Below, piece after piece: positions 57,769 through 64,000 of a DNA stretch of 64,000 nucleotides. How positions within the stretch are numbered: position 1 is the stretch's first letter; each line of letters starts with the position of its first letter. The notes under the pieces were generated by a model, which was given only the letters and a program-made list of their open reading frames with translations, searched no databases and was not told the origin of the DNA. This DNA comes from Microplitis mediator. Its lineage: Eukaryota; Arthropoda; Insecta; Hymenoptera; Braconidae. A program made the translations under genes and the position numbers. The stretch lies in the NCBI RefSeq assembly GCF_029852145.1, contig NC_079970.1, forward strand, positions 13,449,662 through 13,513,661, read 5' to 3'.

Positions 57769-58031
57769 CCCTAGCGGATCCAAATGACGGTAAATACAGT
57801 GATTTACCGTAATTTACGGTGCCTAGCAGAATTACCGTAAATTACGGTAATCTACGGTAAATTACGGTAGTCTACGGCAAATTGCCGCAATTTACGGTAA
57901 TTCTGCTAGGCGCCGTAAATTACGGAAATTTACCGTAATTTGCCGTAGACTAACATAATTTACGGTAATTCTGCTAGGCACCGTAAATTACGGTAAATCG
58001 CTGTATTTACCGTAATTCGGATCCGCTAGGG
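57769..58031. mobile_element. 263 bp palindromic MITE CCCTAGCGGATCC in the LINE
   Basis: CCCTAGCGGATCC at 57769 and GGATCCGCTAGGG ending at 58031, each flanked by TA. The interior is almost entirely ACCGTAAATTACGGT words in a near-perfect palindrome, with CTAGGCRCCGTAAATTACGG blocks. Removing it with one TA puts the LINE endonuclease back in frame. Confidence 0.95.
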
Positions 58032-58478
58032 TAACCAACCTCGCTTCTTCCAGCACAGGGTGAGACGAAAAGGCATCCAGGAAGTCAGAATACAGTGGCA
58101 ACTCGAGATCAGGTGGAATATAAACCACTATTAAATTAAACTTGTAGCCAACATCTATGACAACACCAACCACGTCAATTTGGAGAAATTGAGTAATAAT
58201 GCTGTCAAAATTAATACATTGAACTGGTATTGTATTACGAGAAGCTATGAGTGCACCACCACCCGACACCCTGAACGCCTCCCGTCTATCACACCTAAAA
58301 GCATGAAAGTAATTGTAATCGAACTTTTCATGAGAGTATATACTATTATTTAGCCACGTTTCCGTGAAAGTGTAAATATCATAATCAAAATTTAATGAAT
58401 ATTGAAAAACAGAGTGTAGTTTAGATCTAAGACCTCTTACATTTTGATAATATTTACTACGATCTGTATAAGTTAAGC
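58032..58478 (-). pseudogene. LINE ORF2, N-terminal endonuclease half
   Basis: Overlaps the end of ORF1 in another frame. It carries YYQNVRGLRSKL (the QNVRGL start typical of LINE endonucleases), YDIYTFTETWLN (catalytic E) and SGGGALIASR, then the MITE. No lesion inside this piece. Confidence 0.88.
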
Positions 58479-59414
58479 TTAATTCAATTTGTTGTTCACT
58501 TCCTGCGATTGAGGACGGTGAGGAGGTATCTTGACGATGTTGGTTGACCCATTCCTCGTCACTATCTTCAGATTGGGTTCGCCCTTCTGTATTCGACTCT
58601 TGAGCTCGGCCTGGACTTCCCTCATTTGTTCCCTCTGGTGTAGTGTGCGATCCTTTGCTACTGATACATTGAGCAGCAAGGGTAGTAGCTGATTGTTGCG
58701 TTTCTTTCTGATGAAGTTCTGAATAAATATGTCAGCAACAACAGGATTAGTGAATGAGATCTTAATGTGCCTCGGTTTAGGAAGCGCTGGAGAGTATTTA
58801 CCGAGACGAGCAAATGTGGAAGCTGAAGCGTTAACATCAAGTACCTGACAGATGTTGGTAATAGTGTCCGTATCATGTTTTTTCCGGGCTTCCTGCTGAA
58901 TATCATGAGACTCGGCGATAGAAAATAGTAACACATTGCCACGTCTGGAGATTCTATCTTCAACCTCCTCTAATGTCACTTTTTCATTGGCTGGACCACA
59001 GGTTGAGGATTGATCGGTAATAGAAGTTATACTTGTTGTATTATTGGAGACCTCAGTTTGCAGTGCCTCATACATTCCTTTCAATTCCTGCGTGTCTTTT
59101 TCAACCCGTGAGAGTCTAGCATCAAAGGCTTTGGTGGTATTGTCCAAAGATTCCCGAAGTGAGTCCACACTAGATTTAACAGTAGCTAAAGAGTTGTGCA
59201 AGTCTTCCTTCAGTAGCATATTTTCTTCCCGTATGAGATCACGAAAGTCATCCAGAAAAAATGACTTTTTAATACCACAACATTTCTGGTAGCTGCCTGA
59301 TGGAAGCAAGCTTGCAAGCTTAACACAGCTAGGCTGGTATGGAGCTTGACACTTAGGGCAACTCATATAGTCAGTTACAATTATATTGCTGCAACCTCGA
59401 CATTTACAGGACAT
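58479..59414 (-). CDS. LINE ORF1 protein, intact
   Basis: 311 codons from ATG (59414) to TAA. It is the RNA-binding companion of the LINE reverse transcriptase. The N-terminus has a zinc-finger-like cysteine cluster (C3, C5, C8, C19, C22, C30, C45, C46). Residues about 55-130 are heptad-like and probably coiled coil (VDSLRESLDNTTKAFDARLS). About 150-265 resembles the RNA-recognition fold of LINE ORF1 proteins (EDRISRRGNVLLFSIAES ... RHIKISFTNPVVADIFIQ). A basic Pro/Gln-rich tail follows. The reading frame has no lesion, but ORF2 is dead, so this copy could only act in trans. Confidence 0.85.
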   Translation of the reverse strand: MSCKCRGCSNIIVTDYMSCPKCQAPYQPSCVKLASLLPSGSYQKCCGIKKSFFLDDFRDLIREENMLLKEDLHNSLATVKSSVDSLRESLDNTTKAFDARLSRVEKDTQELKGMYEALQTEVSNNTTSITSITDQSSTCGPANEKVTLEEVEDRISRRGNVLLFSIAESHDIQQEARKKHDTDTITNICQVLDVNASASTFARLGKYSPALPKPRHIKISFTNPVVADIFIQNFIRKKRNNQLLPLLLNVSVAKDRTLHQREQMREVQAELKSRIQKGEPNLKIVTRNGSTNIVKIPPHRPQSQEVNNKLN

Positions 59415-60312
59415 GATGATGTTTTTGTTTACAATTCACCCAGACGATAAAAGATGACATACAATACTTAATAACTTTAACTGAAGATGTCAGGAAGTGG
59501 TAGATTAGTATTTATGAATTAATTCAGTGAGAGACAGTCGATATAGCAGAATCAAGTGTAACGATTGATCTTCTGAGAGATAACTAAGTCACTAAAGGCT
59601 ACACAAGTGGCAGCAAGTTATATAACCGCAACACACTGATATCCAGTAATCGCAAATCCACAAAACTTCGAGTAAAAAAATAATAATGAGCCCACAAATT
59701 CAATCCTCAGTTTTATATCTCAAAATGATCACTGAGATTGAAACTATCAGGTAGACTCACTTTGCTAAATTAGGTTCACTGATTACACAAGATTAACTTC
59801 TTTTAAAACAGATACACCAGAACATGACTGTTAGCTATAGTCGCCATCTAGTATCCTCGACCATTCTTTTAAACAAATTGATTTTATGATGAATAACTGC
59901 TTATAACTCAAATAAATTTTCTTACCTATGGAAGTATTTTTTACTCTAAACTGCAGAGTAATATTCCAGTAGTCTCCGTTAATCTTCGGTCAATATCGGC
60001 TTTGATTAAATGTCTTTTAATTTGCTCGCGTCAACTTACATGTTACGCACACAAATGTAGGCTTGGAAAAATAGACGATCCTTATATCTCCCTATAACTT
60101 AATGTTTATTTTAAAATTAAAAAAAAATTTGTATCTTTTCTTTTTCAACACAATACGACTAATTTTTTTTTTATATTTTTTTTCAAAATATTTATTTGAA
60201 GTCATATTCTAAGGTAATTAGATGGTTTTTAGATTTTTTGTAGAAATTTCAGCCTATTAATTGTAATTTTTATAGTAATTCACTATAAATTTTATAAATA
60301 GAATCGTCAACT
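59415..60312. other. LINE 5' region and remainder of the outer element
   Basis: 59415 to about 59860 is non-repetitive and probably the LINE 5' UTR. Its end could not be fixed, because no duplication matching the 3' flank was found. The rest is AT-rich. Confidence 0.4.
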
Positions 60313-60680
60313 TTTTATCATAATCTACGAGTAAAAATTGAATTAGAGAGAATTTATTTAGACAGCCGCTAGGTGCAATTTTTACTCGTAAGTGTGAGTA
60401 AAAATTAATCTGATCGATATTTACTCACTGAAAGACTAAAATTTCGTAATCCGAAAGTAAAAAGTCGTAATAGCCCAAGATTACGCGATTTAAAGTAATT
60501 TTTAGAATAAATAACATTGCAATATTCATACGAAAATTCTTTCCGTGTAAACGACTTGTAAAATATGCTTATCTGTTTATGAATTTTTCATATAAATCAT
60601 AAGCGTTCGACGATTACTATCCAAATTCAGTAATTATTCTCATATTTTTTAGTGAAATTTACTATATTTTTTTCTCCGTG

Positions 60681-61302
60681 CACTAACTACACTAAACCAA
60701 CTAATGACACTGAAGCATTAATGCGCCAAAATGTCAAATTAAAAAATGTCAAACAAAAAAAAAATATCAAATTTTTAGTTAAATATAAATTTTCATAACG
60801 ATTATAAAAAATTAAAAATTTACTGATTTTTTCTTTAATTATTGTTTTGGATTATGGATCTGCCATAAATCAGAATAATTTGAGACAAAAAAAAAAAAAA
60901 ACAAATAGAGAATTTTATTTTTTTTAAATTTAGTATAAGAATTTCAAAATAATTGTGTGAACTCTAACAACCAATTCCATAACAAAAAATATTAATACAA
61001 TCACGCGTACTTTGTGATTTTTCTAACCATATTTTTAATTTTAATATTAAACGAACGTATTAGTTAGAATACACCTTTTTGACTGCAGCATTTTTTTTGT
61101 CATTTTTAGACTTCGGCTAAGCTTTTTAATAAATTTTCCAAAAAAAATATTCATACGCCCTTTTAGCTCTTGGTCGCAAAATTTTCAAATTCCGAAAGCT
61201 AAAAGGGCGCATTATTAAAGACTTACGTCTTTTTAGCTTTGGGAAAACAGTGTTTGATTTTTAAGCGTAGAAAGTGTTTACTAATCTAATACTAGTCTAA
61301 TT
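60681..61302. repeat. AT-rich spacer with a GCGCCCTTTTAGC hairpin
   Basis: TACGCCCTTTTAGCTCTTGG (61154) and CCGAAAGCTAAAAGGGCGCA (61194) form a stem of about 18 bp. TTTTTAGCTTTGGGAAAAC follows. Otherwise no feature. Confidence 0.5.
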
Positions 61303-62507
61303 TATATTTCTTTTTCTATGTTGTTGATTAACAGAGAAACATATTTTTATATAATTTTTTGATATTTCTATAATTATATTTTTTATAAATTTAAAATATA
61401 TTTCGAATATATTTTTTTATCTCACCATACCTATATTTTTGTTATATTTAAAAATATATTTTTATACATGTATTTTTTATATATTCTAAGATATATTTTT
61501 AATACATTTTTTAATATGAAAAATATATTTTTTTTATAAATTTTTTTCATGGGAGTACACGGCCATATATAGAGCCTATATATTTTTTGAATAATTTTAT
61601 ACATAACTATATAACCAAAATTACACATATCACAATTACTTACACACAGGATTATTATTATTATTAATATATTTGATTGGATAGAATAGGAATAATTGAA
61701 TTTATCAAATAGTGATTTAATTGTCCGGTAAAAGTGAATTATATATGGCCATATATTAAAATTTCCAATATATACAAAGGCATGTATAAAAATTTCAACT
61801 AAGTTAAAAAAAAAACACTCCATTTCTGTATTTTATTTATTTTTTTTTTTGATGATGTGGAAATCAATCAGATTTTCGATCATGTTAATTTCTAACCGAG
61901 TAGAAATTTTTAATTTAGGGAAAAAACGCTATAAATATCAACCGAGCGCACACGATTTAGTGGGATTCGAACCCGGGACCTAACGAACGAAAGACCGACG
62001 CTTTAACGACTAGGCTACGCTACCGACAGTGACTGCTGAGTTTACTTGTGCTATATGAGATTGTAAGAATAACTCACTTTCAAAACAGCAAAATATAATT
62101 GAAAATCTATTATTAGTAATAACAAAAAAATTTCTTTTTTTTTTCGTGTGCTATATAATCCTGTGTGTAAGTAATTGTGATATGTGTAATTTTGGTTATA
62201 TAGTTATGTATAAAATTATTCAAAAAATATATAGGCTCTATATATGGCCGTGTACCCCCATGAAAAAAATTTATAAAAAAAATGTATTTTTCATATTAAA
62301 AAATGTATTAAAAATATATCTTAGAATATATAAAAAATACATGTATAAAAATATATTTTTAAATATAACAAAAATATAGGTATGGTGAGATAAAAAAATA
62401 TATTCGTAATATATTTTAAATTTATAAAAAATATAATTATAGAAATATCAAAAAATTATATAAAAATATGTTTCTCTGTTAATCAACAACATAGAAAAAG
62501 AAATATA
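61303..62507. mobile_element. 1.2 kb AT-rich foldback, arms about 350 bp
   Basis: Left arm 61303-61653 and right arm 62156-62507 are nearly exact inverted copies, from ATTTCTTTTTCTATGTTGTT to TTACACACAGGAT. They share GGAGTACACGGCCATATATA (one variant base) and CTCACCATACCTATATTTTT. Both arms translate to the same low-complexity peptide, an effect of the symmetry. Part of the arm is repeated again at 62560-62720. The loop holds a tRNA-like sequence. Confidence 0.88.
61958..62030 (-). repeat. tRNA-like sequence in the foldback loop
   Basis: Minus strand: A-box-like TAGCCTAGTCGTTAAAGCG, then GTCGGTCTTTCGTTCGTTAG and a perfect B box GGTTCGAATCC. The anticodon and T stems are imperfect. Looks like the head of a tRNA-derived SINE with an intact Pol III internal promoter. 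Confidence 0.55.
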
Positions 62508-63422
62508 AAAAGTTTATGTAAAAAACATATTTTTTATATGTTTTTCCTTACATTGTTGATTAACTTAAAAATATATTACTAATATATTTTTATACATGTA
62601 TTTTTTTATATATTCTAAGATATATTTTTAATATATTTAAAATATAGACCAAAATCGGCCAAAAGTTAGCTATTTAAAATATATTTTTTATGTAATTTTA
62701 ATATATTTTTTTCATGGGGGTATAGGTCATATGTAACTCATTTTTTCTGTATGATTAACTACTATGCTTACACTGTAAAAAATTTGCAGATTAAAAGCGG
62801 AGTAAACGTGGAGTGAATGATTTTCTATTTCTTTAATCCCCAGGAGTGAATTTCATTCCAAAGGGAAGTTTTAGAACATATTAATTATAAAAAAAATTAC
62901 TAATACGTATAGTGAAGTTAGGTCTTTTATATTTAGACATTTATATTGACTACAGAATAGTTACGAGCTCCCTTTACATATGTTCATAAGAAATAACTGT
63001 TTAAAATTATAATCTGTTAATAATGAAAAATCTTGTTCGTATAAAGTTAAAGAAATCGATTTTTCATTTTTGCTCATTAATATATTTTCACTGAGCCACG
63101 AACTGTCACATAACTTACAACAATGATACCACGAAAAAAAATTTTATAGTGTACCAAAATATGAACTATTCCCATAAAAACTATGCTTCTCTAATTATTA
63201 AATAATTAAATGTTTCCACTATGTCTTATATAAAATTATAACTTAAGTTATACTACACTAAATAGTGAGTTACTAAAACATTTTAAAAATTGAAAACATA
63301 ATTTTTCTCAAAAGTTTCAAATACATTTTTAAGTTTCAGAACTTGAAAATTTTATATGTTCTATTTTAAGTTGCATAAAAATTTTTTTAAGTACCATGAT
63401 TTTATAAAAAAAAAAAAATACT
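62508..63422. other. No gene; AT-rich sequence
   Basis: 62520-62720 repeats pieces of the foldback arm (TTTATACATGTATTTTTTTA, TTCATGGGGGTATAGG). The remainder is AT-rich with no frame or ends recognised. Confidence 0.45.
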
Positions 63423-63812
63423 ATGGCCGAAAGCAAACCGATTAAACTGTCGGCCAAAGTTAGGCCTGTTTTCGGCTAAAGATTTTTACTCGCGATAATT
63501 TTATTGAAAAATAAATATTCTGGCCGAAAAAAGGCCGATTCAACTGTCGGCCAAATATCGGCCTGTTTTCGGCCAAAGATTCTTACTTGCGATAATTTTA
63601 TTGAAAAACAAATATATTCTGGCTGAAAAATGGCCGATTCATTTGTCGGCCAAATATTGGCCGATTTTCGGCCTCTTTATAAAGAATAAAAATTTTTCGG
63701 CCAATTTAATAACATGGAAAATTTTTCGGCCTCTTACAATAAAATTTTATAGTTTCGGCGTGATTTCGACCAAATTAAGCTGTTTCGGCCTATTTTCGGC
63801 CAAATATTTTCA
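63423..63812. repeat. CGGCC-rich tandem repeat, period about 106 bp
   Basis: About 2.8 units share TTTTATTGAAAAAYAAATAT and TGTCGGCCAAATATYGGCC. The right edge is TTTCGGCCAAATATTTTCAC followed by CCGGG. Probably the subterminal array of a CCCGGGTG-ended element whose left end was not found. Confidence 0.65.
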
Positions 63813-64000
63813 CCCGGGTTTTCCTCCGTCAAGCGTGTATATGTGTAATTTATGATAATTTTGCGTTTAAAGCAAATAATCATGAAAAAATTAAAATGTT
63901 CAAAACACGAGTAAATATCTAAATGAAATTTCTTAAACTAAGAGAAAAATTTCTTGGGAGAAAACATATGTATGGAGGAAAGGAAAGTCACCAGTACCAG
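63813..64000. other. No feature recognised
   Basis: AT-rich sequence to the window edge. Confidence 0.4.

Larger units (their letters stand above)
52783..59900 (-). mobile_element. Non-LTR retrotransposon (jockey/CR1 group), two ORFs, interrupted
   Basis: Runs leftward from an uncertain 5' end (59.45-59.9 kb) to a 3' tail of AAT repeats (52783-52812), the usual tail of this class. ORF1 lies at 59414-58479. The ORF2 endonuclease, reverse transcriptase and C-terminal parts lie between 58478 and 53045. Two insertions split ORF2 (57769-58031 and 54822-57115). At least two stop codons in ORF2 mean the copy is dead. Confidence 0.88.
52313..60680. mobile_element. Outer TIR element CACGGAGAAAAAA, host of the LINE
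   Basis: CACGGAGAAAAAAGTATAGT at 52313 and ACTATATTTTTTTCTCCGTG ending at 60680 are inverted ends. Sequence inside the ends is rich in TTTACTAAAC-like words. The original element must have been small (perhaps 1.2 kb). Most of the interval is the inserted LINE. A target duplication was not clear. Confidence 0.6.

Noticed and set aside
58658..59292. Open frames at 58658-58963 (minus) and 59044-59292 (plus)
   Set aside because: Shadows in other frames of the LINE ORF1, whose own frame is intact and recognisable.
61431..62379. Identical peptides on opposite strands at 61431-61823 and 62146-62379
   Set aside because: Produced by the inverted arms of an AT-rich foldback; composition is Lys/Ile/Tyr-rich and not protein-like.

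Overview
This window is AT-rich eukaryotic DNA. It has intron-containing genes, several classes of nested transposons, microsatellites and tRNA-derived repeats. The two recognisable host genes are animal genes, THOC1 and the endostatin end of a collagen XV/XVIII (multiplexin). Together with a Ty3/gypsy relic, a Penelope-like fragment, a jockey/CR1-group LINE and very many TA-flanked foldback elements, they suggest an insect. A parasitoid wasp would fit, but that is inference and the species cannot be read from the window.

Host genes occupy little of it. THOC1 (THO complex, mRNA export) lies complete on the minus strand at 23302-26397. It has eight exons that join in frame to 652 codons, close to the human length. 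The last coding exon of a multiplexin (endostatin C-terminus) lies on the plus strand at 7992-8292. No other exon of that gene was recognised. A decayed DUF4806-like gene (34622-35834, minus) sits inside a transposon. An unrecognised, frameshifted coding remnant lies at about 4925-5667.

The rest is mostly mobile DNA in layers. 1-4830: nested copies of a repeat ending GCGGGAAGTT with CGAGCTC palindromes, plus a dead gypsy pol. 5.7-9.0 kb: two inverted copies of a 0.7 kb element around the endostatin exon, and a CATGTT palindrome element. 9.8-17.5 kb: three large foldback or TIR composites. 17.7-21.7 kb: an element rich in TGACGT with two inserts, and a small hAT-like element. 22.2-26.4 kb: a perfect hairpin, a small MITE and THOC1. 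26.6-38.2 kb: three copies of one long terminal repeat. The middle copy is split by a hAT-like foldback and by a 4.3 kb TIR element carrying the DUF4806-like pseudogene. 38.4 kb: a Penelope-like reverse transcriptase scrap. 38.8-43.5 kb: a TIR element holding two further foldbacks. 45.6-51.2 kb: two 1830 bp elements in opposite orientation that look identical. 52.3-60.7 kb: an outer TIR element holding a LINE, which holds a 263 bp palindromic MITE and a Mutator-like element; the latter holds a CCCGGG-ended MITE that holds a tRNA-like retroposon. 61.3-63.8 kb: an AT-rich foldback with a tRNA-like sequence in its loop, and a CGGCC-rich tandem array.

Many insertions can be dated relative to one another because their target duplications, or the reading frame of the interrupted gene, show exactly what was broken. 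All boundaries were read by eye; no alignment or folding program was run.
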